Shown: positions 15,732 to 23,876 of the stretch, piece by piece | How positions within the stretch are numbered: position 1 is the stretch's first letter | How the letters are laid out: each line of letters starts with the position of its first letter | Origin: CAZJCK01 sp964544635 | GTDB lineage: Bacteria; Zixibacteria; MSB-5A5; GN15; FEB-12 | DNA: 41,813 nucleotides | Assembly: GCA_964544635.1 (NCBI GenBank) | Contig: CAZJCK010000028.1 | Span: forward strand, 1 to 41,813 | Direction of reading: 5' to 3' | Made by a program: the position numbers and the translations under genes | The notes under the pieces: model-generated | Told to the model about the DNA's origin: nothing | Seen by the model: the letters and a program-made list of their open reading frames with translations, nothing else | The model's database searches: none

Positions 15732-16373
15732 ATGCGGGCACTCTTTGAAGATATCAAGGCGATCTACCGGAACGACCCGGCAGCGCGCAACATCGAGTTC
15801 TTACTCTACCCCGGCTTCCACGCCATCACCATGCACCGGTTCGTACACTTTCTTTACAGGATCGGCCTGCCGTTCTTCCCGCGCCTGTTGTCGCAGGTGA
15901 CGCGTTTCTTTACAGGTTTAGAGATCCATCCCGGCGCGCAAATCGGTAAAGGCTTCTTCGTCGACCACGGCGCCGGTTTGGTCATTGGTGAAACGACGGT
16001 GATCGGTGACAACTGTGTACTGTTTCACAACGTTACCCTCGGCGGTACCGGCAAGCACGAAGGCAAGCGCCATCCGACCCTCGGCAACAATGTCCTGGTC
16101 GGTACCGGCGCCATTTTGCTGGGGCCGGTGACGGTTGGCGACAACGTGCGCATCGGCGCCAACAGTTTTGTGTTCATGCGTGATATCCCGGCCAACTGCA
16201 CCGTGGCCGGCACACCGGCGATGATTACGCGCCGCGATGGAAAGAAGGTGCAGGAAGAACTGCCGGAGACGAAACTGACTTTGCCGGGCGACGGGGATGA
16301 ACAGGCGACTGCAGACGTCGATACCGAGCCGACCTCGATCCGGCCGGAAAAGAACTTAGGCTTTGGTTCGTAA
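15732..16373 (+). CDS. cysE: Serine O-acetyltransferase
   Basis: Acetylates L-serine with acetyl-CoA to give the substrate of CysK. 213 residues; AAGGA seven bases before the ATG. N-terminal helices (about 1-65) are followed by left-handed beta-helix hexapeptide repeats (about 68-170): IHPGAQIGKGFFVDHGAGLVIGETTVIGD and VTVGDNVRIGANSFV. His in VDHGAG and the GGTGK..GKRHP loop belong to the active site. The C-terminal tail is acidic and ends NLGFGS, without the usual terminal Ile that CysE uses to bind CysK, so complex formation with CysK may be absent or differ. The last 18 bp overlap the convergent unknown gene. Confidence 0.94.
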   Translation: MRALFEDIKAIYRNDPAARNIEFLLYPGFHAITMHRFVHFLYRIGLPFFPRLLSQVTRFFTGLEIHPGAQIGKGFFVDHGAGLVIGETTVIGDNCVLFHNVTLGGTGKHEGKRHPTLGNNVLVGTGAILLGPVTVGDNVRIGANSFVFMRDIPANCTVAGTPAMITRRDGKKVQEELPETKLTLPGDGDEQATADVDTEPTSIRPEKNLGFGS

Positions 16374-17093
16374 GAGGCGCCGCGGTGTCTTCATCGCCAC
16401 CGTGATTGTCTGCTGAAATTGCCTGAGTATGGCCGCCTCGGTTTCAGCGTTCAGGTTGAAGCTGACCGCCAGGCAGAGAACGTTATAGATCGCCAGCGCC
16501 TGCCAGTCGTGACGGCTCAGGCGCTCCAGCGATGTCGTGAGGTAGCGGAAACGGGCATCGAGCAGGTTCTTCTGTTCGGCCGAGAGCGTGAGCCTGCCGT
16601 GCAGGGTGACTCGGTACTCATTGACTGCCAGCGCTATCAGGCTCTGCTCCTCGCCGTCGAGCGGGGCACGGTTCTTGTCGTCGAAGGCGTCTGGCGACAG
16701 CAGCGGTCGCAGCTCGTTGATGCGACTCCATAAGTCAGGCGCCGCCTGCTCGTCAAGGTATGGCTGCACGTGCATGGCGAGCCAGCCGACGAATTGTCCC
16801 AGTATAAAATCGATGGTCTCCCAGTTGGTCGTTGCGCCGAATTCATCCTGTTGCGGCCGGGAGCCGGTATCCGGGAATCCGGGGGCAAACTGGGTGAATC
16901 GATGGAAGAACTGGTGATAATCCGATTTCGAGCGGAGGACGGCAAACTTGATCGGCGTTTTTTTGAGTTCAATCACGAGTGCCGGCAGGCCGCTTATCTC
17001 TCGCTGGAAGGCATAAAACAGCTCCGGTGAAAAATCGGCGCTGCGAATAGCCTCGACAAATCTGTTACGATAAAGTTTCAGCATAAGATTCAA
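16356..17093 (-). CDS. Hypothetical protein of 245 residues
   Basis: I do not recognise a family. The protein is soluble, has no signal peptide or membrane segment, and is mostly alpha-helical in composition (LYRNRFVEAIRSADFSPELFYAF..., LLDARFRYLTTSLERLSRHDWQAL). It has an aromatic-rich part near 60-110 with FHRFTQFAPGF and TTNWETIDFILGQFVGWL. It has coding-like third positions throughout. The stop overlaps the 3' end of cysE by 18 bp on the opposite strand. Upstream it is divergent from the DASS transporter, with 152 bp between. Confidence 0.75.
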   Translation of the reverse strand: MNLMLKLYRNRFVEAIRSADFSPELFYAFQREISGLPALVIELKKTPIKFAVLRSKSDYHQFFHRFTQFAPGFPDTGSRPQQDEFGATTNWETIDFILGQFVGWLAMHVQPYLDEQAAPDLWSRINELRPLLSPDAFDDKNRAPLDGEEQSLIALAVNEYRVTLHGRLTLSAEQKNLLDARFRYLTTSLERLSRHDWQALAIYNVLCLAVSFNLNAETEAAILRQFQQTITVAMKTPRRLLRTKA

Positions 17094-17245
17094 AGTGGGG
17101 CCAATTTACATAGCCCGCCCTATTATTCTATCGGCAATTTCGCAGCCTTGCTGCAGGGCTGTCGCCTGGCTCGAAAGTCGTTGACAGGCAGCCATCAACA
17201 GGCCTATCGTCGGCTCATTGTGAACCCGGAAGACACGACCTATAT

Positions 17246-18661
17246 ATGCCGCAACCAGTACTGATCGATAAGTCAGGCAATATTGTCCTGAAGGTGAACT
17301 GGCGCCATGCCTTGAAAGTACTCATTGTATTCGGGCTGTCGATTGCCAGCTACTTCTTGCCCCTGCCCGGGCTGGAAGATGCTGGTCGGATCACCCTGAT
17401 GATCTTCGTCGGCGCCGCCGGACTCTGGGTAACCGAAGCCATCCCGCCGTTTGCCACCGGCATCATGGTAATTGTTGTCTGTACCTATGTGCTCGGTCAG
17501 CCGGGAGGCCCGCTCGGGTTGGGTGAACACGGCCTGGAAGAGAGCTACCGGATCTTTCTCAATCCAATCGCCAGCCCTGTCCTGGTACTGTTTTTTGGTG
17601 GCTTTATTCTCGCGATCGGGGCGGCCAAGCACGGTTTTGACGTTCGCCTGGCCAAGGCGCTACTCAAACCGTTCGGCACTCATCCGCAGATGGTGCTCCT
17701 GGGCGTCATACTCACGACAGCGCTGTTTTCGATGTTCATGTCCAACACCGCCACCACCGCCATGATGGTGGCCATTCTGACGCCGCTCTTCAAGCATTTC
17801 GAGGGGCGCGATCCGTTCCAGAAGGCGCTGGTTCTGTCAGTTCCGTTCGCCGCCAACATCGGCGGTATCGGCACCATCATCGGCACGCCGCCCAACGCCG
17901 TGGCGGCCAGCGTGCTCAATGAGGTCGGTTACCCGGTTTCGTTCCTGCAGTGGATGATCATCGGTGTACCGCTGGCGGCAGTGCTGTTGTTCTTTCTCTG
18001 GTTCTTCCTGCTGCGCGCCTTTAAACCGCGCACCGACCATTTCAAGGTGCTCTTTCCGGATGAACTGGAGATAACCTGGGACTTTGTAATTGTCGTCATC
18101 ACTTTCGCCGTCACCATACTCATGTGGCTCCTGCAGCCGGTCCACGGCATTCCGTCGGCGGTAACCGCCATGATTCCGATCATGGTCTTTACGATGTTCG
18201 GCATCATATCACGAGACGATCTGCGCAAGATCGAATGGCACGTACTCATTCTCATCGCGGGTGGCATGACTCTCGGTGTGGCGATGAAGCAGTCGGGGCT
18301 GTCCGACGTTCTCGTCGGCCTGATTACCTCGGCCGGCCTGTCGCCGCTGGCCCTGCTGGTTGCGATGATCATCCTTGCGCTCATACTCTCGAATTTCATG
18401 AGTCATACCTCGGCGGCCAACCTGATGATACCGATTGTCACGTCGCTGGTCGTCATACGTCCCGAACTCGGCGCCCTGGGTGTCGCGTTCGCCTGCTCGC
18501 TGGCGATGAGCCTGCCGATCTCGACGCCACCCAATGCCATAGCCTTTGCCACCCGCGCTATCACGACCGGCGAACTGGCCAGGTATGGATCGGTTGTGTC
18601 GTTGGTCGGGGTGTTGCTGATTATCTTGTTGATCGCGCTGGTTGCGCCGATGCTGCAGTAG
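17246..18661 (+). CDS. DASS/SLC13-family sodium-coupled anion transporter
   Basis: Inner-membrane symporter of 471 residues with about 11 hydrophobic segments. The first hairpin has the family SNT motif at 166-168 (MSNTATTAMM); GTIIGTPPNAVAAS (about 209-222) is the matching ion-binding stretch. In the second half the motif reads SHT (386-388, FMSHTSAANLMIP), a change at the middle residue. Substrates in this family include C4-dicarboxylates, citrate, sulfate and, in some eukaryotic members, phosphate. Neighbours point two ways: cysteine synthesis to the left suggests sulfate, and the convergent phoB-phoR-pstS operon 7 bp to the right suggests phosphate. The ribosome-binding site is weak. Confidence 0.88.
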   Translation: MPQPVLIDKSGNIVLKVNWRHALKVLIVFGLSIASYFLPLPGLEDAGRITLMIFVGAAGLWVTEAIPPFATGIMVIVVCTYVLGQPGGPLGLGEHGLEESYRIFLNPIASPVLVLFFGGFILAIGAAKHGFDVRLAKALLKPFGTHPQMVLLGVILTTALFSMFMSNTATTAMMVAILTPLFKHFEGRDPFQKALVLSVPFAANIGGIGTIIGTPPNAVAASVLNEVGYPVSFLQWMIIGVPLAAVLLFFLWFFLLRAFKPRTDHFKVLFPDELEITWDFVIVVITFAVTILMWLLQPVHGIPSAVTAMIPIMVFTMFGIISRDDLRKIEWHVLILIAGGMTLGVAMKQSGLSDVLVGLITSAGLSPLALLVAMIILALILSNFMSHTSAANLMIPIVTSLVVIRPELGALGVAFACSLAMSLPISTPPNAIAFATRAITTGELARYGSVVSLVGVLLIILLIALVAPMLQ

Positions 18662-18668
18662 CCGAATC

Positions 18669-19553
18669 TCAGTCCATATGCAGTCGCTCGACAAGCGCCG
18701 ACAGCGTATCGTCGGGCAGCGGTACGTAACCCAACTGCTGCGCCGCCTGCTGTCCGGTTTCGCTAAGCGCGAACAGGACCAGGTCCCGCACGGTACCGGT
18801 CGGGCGGCCGTCGGTGAACCAATACAACTGCCGGGATAACGGATAGGCCCCCGATGTAACCGTCTCCTGGGTCGGTATGACCGCGCCGGCGCTGTCGCCT
18901 GCGCTCACCGCCACCAGTTTGGCCGTCTCGGTCCAGACCAGGCTGCCATAGCCGATCCCGCTCAGGTCCTTCGCAACGGCATGCTCCACCGATGCCGTAC
19001 CGGGCAGGGTTTGCGTTTCCGATGCAAAATCCTGGCCGTTCAACACTTGCTGGGCGAAGTATGACTGGGTACCGGAACTCGGCTCACGGCCATACAGGGC
19101 GATGCGGCGATCGTCGCCCCCGACATCCCGCCAGTTTGTAATGTGGCCGACATATATATCGCGTATCTGCTCGATCTGCAGGCTATCGACTGGATTATCG
19201 GGATGGACAAAGATGGCGAGACCATCCAGCGCGACGGGAATACGAAACGGAACAATCCCCTGCTCGGCGGCCCGTTCATACTCGCGTCTCGTCAGATCGT
19301 GCGAGGATTCACAGATGTCGGCATTTCTCCGCAGGAACTCGGCGATCCCCAGACGCGAACCGCCTCCTGACACGAATACGACCTGCTCGGTATACTCGGC
19401 CATGAACAGGCCGGCAATCCGCTGCCCGAACAGGACCATGGAATCGGAGCCGGTAATACTGAGATACTCGGCGGCTACAAGCGACGATACCGCGACGCCA
19501 CAGATAAGGGCGGCAGCAACCAGGCGCCGTGGCGGTAACCGTCTCAATTTCAC
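18669..19553 (-). CDS. pstS: PstS-like phosphate-binding protein
   Basis: Periplasmic solute-binding protein of the PstS family, 294 residues. The GTG start at 19553 overlaps the stop of the kinase gene as GTGA, so it is translationally coupled. Signal peptide about 1-28 (VAAALICGVAVSSLVAA). TGSDS (34-38) and SSGTQ (159-163) are the two phosphate-contact loops. The middle has FVSGGGSRLGIAEFL and ADICESSHDLTRRE, the usual second-lobe pattern. No pstC, pstA or pstB permease genes are in the window. The protein may be part of the sensing module rather than, or as well as, transport. Confidence 0.88.
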   Translation of the reverse strand: MKLRRLPPRRLVAAALICGVAVSSLVAAEYLSITGSDSMVLFGQRIAGLFMAEYTEQVVFVSGGGSRLGIAEFLRRNADICESSHDLTRREYERAAEQGIVPFRIPVALDGLAIFVHPDNPVDSLQIEQIRDIYVGHITNWRDVGGDDRRIALYGREPSSGTQSYFAQQVLNGQDFASETQTLPGTASVEHAVAKDLSGIGYGSLVWTETAKLVAVSAGDSAGAVIPTQETVTSGAYPLSRQLYWFTDGRPTGTVRDLVLFALSETGQQAAQQLGYVPLPDDTLSALVERLHMD

Positions 19554-21376
19554 GATGAAACCGACTTCCCGGCCGCAAGTTCCTGGACGCCGGCCGGAAT
19601 ATGAATCCGAAAGGTGGAGCCCTGGCCGGGTGAACTGGTCACACTGATGCGCCCACCATGCGCGATGGCGATGTGCTTGACAATGGCCAGGCCCAGCCCG
19701 GTGCCGCCGACCTCGCGGCTGCGCCCTTTGTCGACACGATAGAACCGTTCGAACAGGCGCGGCAGGTGGCTGCGCTCGATTCCGATTCCCTGGTCGCTTA
19801 CCGATACCACGATCTCATCGTCAATCCGATCGGCGGACACGCGTATGGTCGATTCGGCGCCGCTGTATTTGATACCGTTATCGATCAGGTTGGTGACTGC
19901 CTGCTCCAACTGGCGCGAGTGCATATGCACATAGATATCTGGATCGCAGGATATCTCGATGTTGATCGCCTTGTCGGCGCGATGCCCTTCAACCGTTTGC
20001 ACCGCCGCTGTCAGTACCGGCAGCAACCGGCCGCGAATCAAATCGATGGCGCCCTGTTCCGTTTCCGTCTCAATACGCGACAGGGTAAGCAAATCCTCGA
20101 CAATGGCGTTCAAGCGGCTGGCATGCTTGATGATAATCTTGAGAAACCTCCTGGTATCCTCCGGTTCGCTCACCGCACCGTCGAGAAGCGTCTCGACAAA
20201 GCCGCGTATCGACGTGATCGGTGTTTTCAATTCGTGCGAGACGTTGGCAACAAAGTCGCGGCGAATCGATTCGAGCTTGCGAATACGCGTGACATCGTTG
20301 AGCACAATCACCGCGCCGATAGCCCGCTGGCTGGCCGACCGAAGTAAGGTACCGTGGGCCTGGAGATACCGCATCTCGTCGTCCTGCAGCACGATCTCGC
20401 CTTCAACCGGACTCTCGGAATTGACCGTTTTCTCGACGAACTTCTGCAGGTCGATATTCCAGATGACATCGTGTACCTTGCTCCCGCGCACCTGATAGGG
20501 CTCGACGCCGAACAGCTGCGACGCCGCCTGGTTGAGGTTAATGATATTGTACTCGCTGTCGACTGCCAATACGCCCTCGATCATACTCGAAAGTACGGCA
20601 TCCTGTTCGTTGCGCTGGCGCACAATCTGGCTGATCCGCTCGTCGAGCTGTGCCGCCATCCGGTTCATCGATTCAGCCAGGGCGGCAATCTCCTCGGTAT
20701 CCGGTAACTGGAGTTTCGGTTCGAATTCGCCGCGGGCGAATCGATCGGCGCCTTCCTTGAGACGGCCCAGCGGCCGGCTGATCCGTCCAAACGTAAACAG
20801 GCTGATCAAGGTCGCCAGGACGACCACCACCAGTCCGCCCAGGGCGATACGCAGGTTGAGGTTGGTCAGAGCGGCATCGATGCGGGTGACCGGCAGCGAT
20901 GTCCGTACCACCGCCAGCGGTGAACCGTCATCGCGCTCCAACTCCAGAGCGACATACATCATTTCCCGCTCGACGGTGGTGGAAAAACGGGTGGCGGTGC
21001 CGATATTTGTGGTGCGTTCAAACGATTCCAGAATCTCCGGTCGAGTACCGTGGTTTTCCATGACTGCGGGGCTTTCGTCGGAATCGCCGAGCACTTCGCC
21101 GTACGGCCCGACAATCGTGATGCGGGTGCCGGTTTTTTCGCCCCACGCTTTGGAAAGGCTGTCGATATGAACGACATCGCCGGCCATCAGATCGGGACGC
21201 AACCAGTCGGCAATCAGGCGGGCACGGGCTTCCAAATCGCCCGCCACTTCGCGAAGGTAAAGGTAGCGCATCTGGCTGGAGGCGAACAGGGTCATCGCCA
21301 CCAGGGCGGCAAAAATGGTGGCGATATACCAGGGATAGATCTGCCAGAGCAGTTTCTTGCGTTTGCCCTGCATCAT
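19550..21376 (-). CDS. phoR: PhoR-like sensor histidine kinase
   Basis: 608 residues. Two membrane helices (about 11-35 and 176-198) flank a periplasmic sensor domain of about 140 residues. A HAMP segment (200-252) and a PAS domain (about 255-365) follow. The HisKA domain has the phospho-acceptor His381 in SHELKTP. The ATPase domain has NLIDNGIKYS (N box, 496-505), DQGIGI and GGTGLGLAIV. The PAS domain between HAMP and HisKA is typical of PhoR. Two ATGs are adjacent; the second (21373) is better placed after GGGAGGT. The first ATG overlaps the regulator stop by 4 nt. Co-encoded with a PstS-like protein, so phosphate is the likely signal. Confidence 0.92.
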   Translation of the reverse strand: MMQGKRKKLLWQIYPWYIATIFAALVAMTLFASSQMRYLYLREVAGDLEARARLIADWLRPDLMAGDVVHIDSLSKAWGEKTGTRITIVGPYGEVLGDSDESPAVMENHGTRPEILESFERTTNIGTATRFSTTVEREMMYVALELERDDGSPLAVVRTSLPVTRIDAALTNLNLRIALGGLVVVVLATLISLFTFGRISRPLGRLKEGADRFARGEFEPKLQLPDTEEIAALAESMNRMAAQLDERISQIVRQRNEQDAVLSSMIEGVLAVDSEYNIINLNQAASQLFGVEPYQVRGSKVHDVIWNIDLQKFVEKTVNSESPVEGEIVLQDDEMRYLQAHGTLLRSASQRAIGAVIVLNDVTRIRKLESIRRDFVANVSHELKTPITSIRGFVETLLDGAVSEPEDTRRFLKIIIKHASRLNAIVEDLLTLSRIETETEQGAIDLIRGRLLPVLTAAVQTVEGHRADKAINIEISCDPDIYVHMHSRQLEQAVTNLIDNGIKYSGAESTIRVSADRIDDEIVVSVSDQGIGIERSHLPRLFERFYRVDKGRSREVGGTGLGLAIVKHIAIAHGGRISVTSSPGQGSTFRIHIPAGVQELAAGKSVSS

Positions 21377-22062
21377 ACCTCCCGGAAGCGGTACCCCACG
21401 CCGCGAACAGTTTCAATCAGATGGCCATGTTCGCCCAGCTTCTTGCGCAGACCGACAATCTGGACATCGACGGCGCGATCGGTGATGATCGTGGTCTCGC
21501 CGCGCACCGCGTCAACAATCTGGCTGCGGCTGTACACCCAGCCCGGTTTTGATGCCAGGCAGGCCAGGATATCGAACTCGGTCGGGGTCAGGTCGATGCG
21601 CTGGTCGTCGATTTTTACCTCGTGACGGCCGGGGTCGATGGTCAGGTTGTTGACGGAGATAATGCTCGAACGGTCGTCTTCGGAGTCATCGCCGCGGCGC
21701 ATGACGGCACGAATGCGGGCTACCAGTACTTTGGGGGAGAACGGTTTGACGACGTAATCGTCGGCGCCCACCTCGAGGCCGGTGACGACATCGACATCCT
21801 CGCTCTTGGCGGTCAGCATGACGACAGGAATGCGCCGGGTTTTTTCATCCGACTTGAGCACCCGGCAGACCGACAAACCGTCAATGCCCGGCAGCATCAG
21901 GTCGAGCACGACGACATCCGGTTTCTGCGCACGGGCCATGGCGATGCCTTCTTCGCCCGAAGCAGCGGTTTCGACCGTGTAGCCTTCGCGCTTGAGGTTG
22001 AAGGTCAGCAGTTCGCGGATATCGAGCTCGTCTTCAATACAGAGTACTTTTTTCCCGGCCAC
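21373..22062 (-). CDS. phoB: PhoB-like response regulator
   Basis: 229 residues from a GTG at 22062, preceded by CGGAG at 7 nt; the open frame continues upstream but is not protein-like. Receiver domain with Glu10/Asp11, phospho-acceptor Asp54 in VLDLMLPG, Thr84 and Lys106. OmpR-type winged helix with DRAVDVQIVGLRKKLG as recognition segment, nearly the same as in the orphan regulator at 4886-5620. First gene of a phoB-phoR-pstS-like set with overlapping reading frames. No clear 11-bp repeat array is seen in its own 80-bp upstream region. Confidence 0.93.
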   Translation of the reverse strand: MAGKKVLCIEDELDIRELLTFNLKREGYTVETAASGEEGIAMARAQKPDVVVLDLMLPGIDGLSVCRVLKSDEKTRRIPVVMLTAKSEDVDVVTGLEVGADDYVVKPFSPKVLVARIRAVMRRGDDSEDDRSSIISVNNLTIDPGRHEVKIDDQRIDLTPTEFDILACLASKPGWVYSRSQIVDAVRGETTIITDRAVDVQIVGLRKKLGEHGHLIETVRGVGYRFREV

Positions 22063-22140
22063 ACTATTTCTCCGGTTGGTTTGCCATAGTATACAACCAG
22101 ATAACCGTTTTGACCACATATCAGGCGGCGCGGGGGCAAG

Positions 22141-22172
22141 AAAAAACGGCCGCTCCAGAAATGAGCGGCCGT
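22141..22172 (-). terminator. Rho-independent terminator of the KamA-like gene
   Basis: A perfect 10-bp stem (22146-22155 with 22163-22172, ACGGCCGCTC/GAGCGGCCGT) with a 7-nt loop lies 24 bp past the stop and is followed on the minus strand by a run of six T (22146-22141), the first being the last base of the stem. Confidence 0.9.
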
Positions 22173-22195
22173 CATATTCGATTACACAAACGAGC

Positions 22196-23380
22196 TTACC
22201 CCGCCTGGGCGGCGCTTTCCGAATCCATTTCTTCAGGATCCTGGTAGTACGGGTTCTCGTAACCGTCGACCGGCTTGAGTTGATCCAGCCAATAGGCATC
22301 GTCATCGCGATGACAGACAATCATCCGCTGTTCGTCGCGGCGATGCTTGGCGCGGTGATAGCGCAAGTAGATGTGCTGGTGATCAACGCCGGTAATCTCG
22401 ATCTTGCCCGACTCGTGGGACATGCAGTACTTCGTCCGCTTGGCCAGACCGGAACACTTCTTCTTGGCGTCCTCGATCTTAAAGTAGGCTTCGACGATCG
22501 GCACTTCGTACGGCTCGTTGCCTGCGGTCGGACGTCCCTGGAAAACGTAGTACTGCGGTACGCCGATATACGACAATTCGTTCCACAGTTTCGCCATCAC
22601 GTCGGGATCGTCGGAGACACCCTTGATGATCGGGTTTTGGTTGACGGCGATGCAACCGGACCGCTGGATCATGTCGAGGGCCTTGCGGGTGTACTCGGTC
22701 AGCTCGACCGGATGATCGAAGTGGCACATGAAGTAGATCCGGTTGTCCGGGGTCGAATACTTCGACAGCATCTCAAACAGCTCGGGATCGTTGATGAACC
22801 GGAACGGATTGAACGCCGGCATCTTGGTGCCGATACGGATGATCTTGACATGGTCGATCTGGCGCAGTTGCGAGATGACCTTTTCGAGCTTCTCCGTCTT
22901 CAGGATCATCGGGTCGCCACCGGTCATAAGGACATTGTTCACTTCGGGGTGCTCCCGGATGTACTGCAGGCCGGCGTCGATGTCGTATGTCACTTCGTCA
23001 TTGCCGTTCATGAACAACCGCTTGCGGAAGCAGTAGCGGCAGAAGGCGCCGCAGACCTCGTTGACCAGAAGCAACACGGTGCTGGCGTATTTGTGCTGGA
23101 CGCCTTTGCGCACCGTGATTGAGCCTTCATTCGAGGCGTCGAGCTGACCCCATTCTTCGAGTTCCCTCTCGTGTGGTACGACCAGCTTGCGGATCGGGTC
23201 GTTGGGATCATCCCAGTTGATCAGGCTCAGGTAATAGTCGTTGGCACGAAATGCATACTTCTTTTGAACTGCCTTGAGACGCGCGCGTTCGATATCGCTC
23301 AATTGCTCGATCTTGTCCACGTTCAGGACAAAGCGGGCGCGTTTCCATTTGCCATCGGCAGTGGCGTTTGTGGCTGCCAT
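22196..23380 (-). CDS. KamA-family radical SAM aminomutase, divergent
   Basis: 394 residues from the ATG at 23380, chosen for AGGAGG six bases upstream; the upstream open frame runs through the folded leader. Radical SAM cluster motif Cys110-x3-Cys114-x2-Cys117 (EVCGAFCRYCFRKR) binds the 4Fe-4S cluster that cleaves S-adenosylmethionine; NVLMTGGDP is the GGD-type SAM contact. The family moves an amino group between C2 and C3 of lysine or a related amino acid using PLP. The normal glycine-rich PLP-lysine motif (PGGGGK) is absent. Aligning the preceding SG suggests Lys326 in SHESGKIEI takes its place. FQGRPTAGNEPYEVPI marks this as the KamA-like subgroup whose substrate is not settled. It stands alone, ended by a strong terminator. 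Confidence 0.88.
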   Translation of the reverse strand: MAATNATADGKWKRARFVLNVDKIEQLSDIERARLKAVQKKYAFRANDYYLSLINWDDPNDPIRKLVVPHERELEEWGQLDASNEGSITVRKGVQHKYASTVLLLVNEVCGAFCRYCFRKRLFMNGNDEVTYDIDAGLQYIREHPEVNNVLMTGGDPMILKTEKLEKVISQLRQIDHVKIIRIGTKMPAFNPFRFINDPELFEMLSKYSTPDNRIYFMCHFDHPVELTEYTRKALDMIQRSGCIAVNQNPIIKGVSDDPDVMAKLWNELSYIGVPQYYVFQGRPTAGNEPYEVPIVEAYFKIEDAKKKCSGLAKRTKYCMSHESGKIEITGVDHQHIYLRYHRAKHRRDEQRMIVCHRDDDAYWLDQLKPVDGYENPYYQDPEEMDSESAAQAG

Positions 23381-23428
23381 AGCTGCCTCCTTTCTAACCG
23401 GCTCGGTGCCAGGATTCGCAATGTTTCG

Positions 23429-23574
23429 ACCTGCCCGGCTTTGGCCGGCGCCAGGTGAGTTCTGTGGAGCCCGGGGTGGGTACCTCGCGGGTGGCGCAAT
23501 GCCGCATTGGAGTGGCCACAGAATCTGGGGGGTTCTGACTGGCGAGGTACCTCTGAACAGTCGTGCAGGACTGT
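23429..23574 (-). promoter_or_regulatory. Highly structured leader of the KamA-like gene
   Basis: Several inverted repeats are packed 50-195 nt before the start. ACCTG/CAGGT with inner CCGGC/GCCGG forms a hairpin at about 23429-23457. TTCTGTGG (23460-23467) pairs with CCACAGAA (23516-23523). GGTACCTCGC (23479-23488) pairs with GCGAGGTACC (23542-23551). ACAGTC (23557-23562) pairs with GACTGT (23569-23574). The second and third pairs interlock, so they form either a pseudoknot or two alternative folds. A CAATGC/GCATTG hairpin lies between. I cannot match it to a named riboswitch. Positions 23575-23816 hold nothing recognisable. Confidence 0.45.
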
Positions 23575-23816
23575 CGTCCATCTCAATAATACGACGAATC
23601 CAGATAGCTGTCAACAGTCGGGTCCAGCATAAAATAGAGAGCAGATAAAATGCCGGATCGGGCGCGCTCTCCTAAGATACAGTGGGGCAATTAGTTAATG
23701 TCGGACTATCGAGGTGTAATATGTAAAATGCCGTCCACAAATGTCCCTTTTGTGCACATCTGGCACCGACTGTGGCGCGGCTTTCGGGCGGCGGACAACG
23801 ACTCGCCGGCAGGCAA

Positions 23817-23849
23817 CAAAAAGGCCGGCCGCCATAAGGCGACCGGCCT
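23817..23849 (-). terminator. Rho-independent terminator of the receptor/secreted protein/PorV-like operon
   Basis: AGGCCGG (23822-23828) pairs with CCGGCCT (23843-23849); after one mismatch four more pairs (CGCC/GGCG) close an ATAA loop. A run of five T follows on the minus strand. It starts 28 bp past the stop of the PorV-like gene. Confidence 0.9.
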
Positions 23850-23876
23850 GGTATCGAAGCCAGTAGCTTTACCCGC

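Noticed and set aside
23429..23574. Known riboswitch (lysine, cobalamin, SAM, TPP) in the KamA-like leader
   Set aside because: I compared conserved core phrases from memory and none fits; kept only as an unnamed structured leader.
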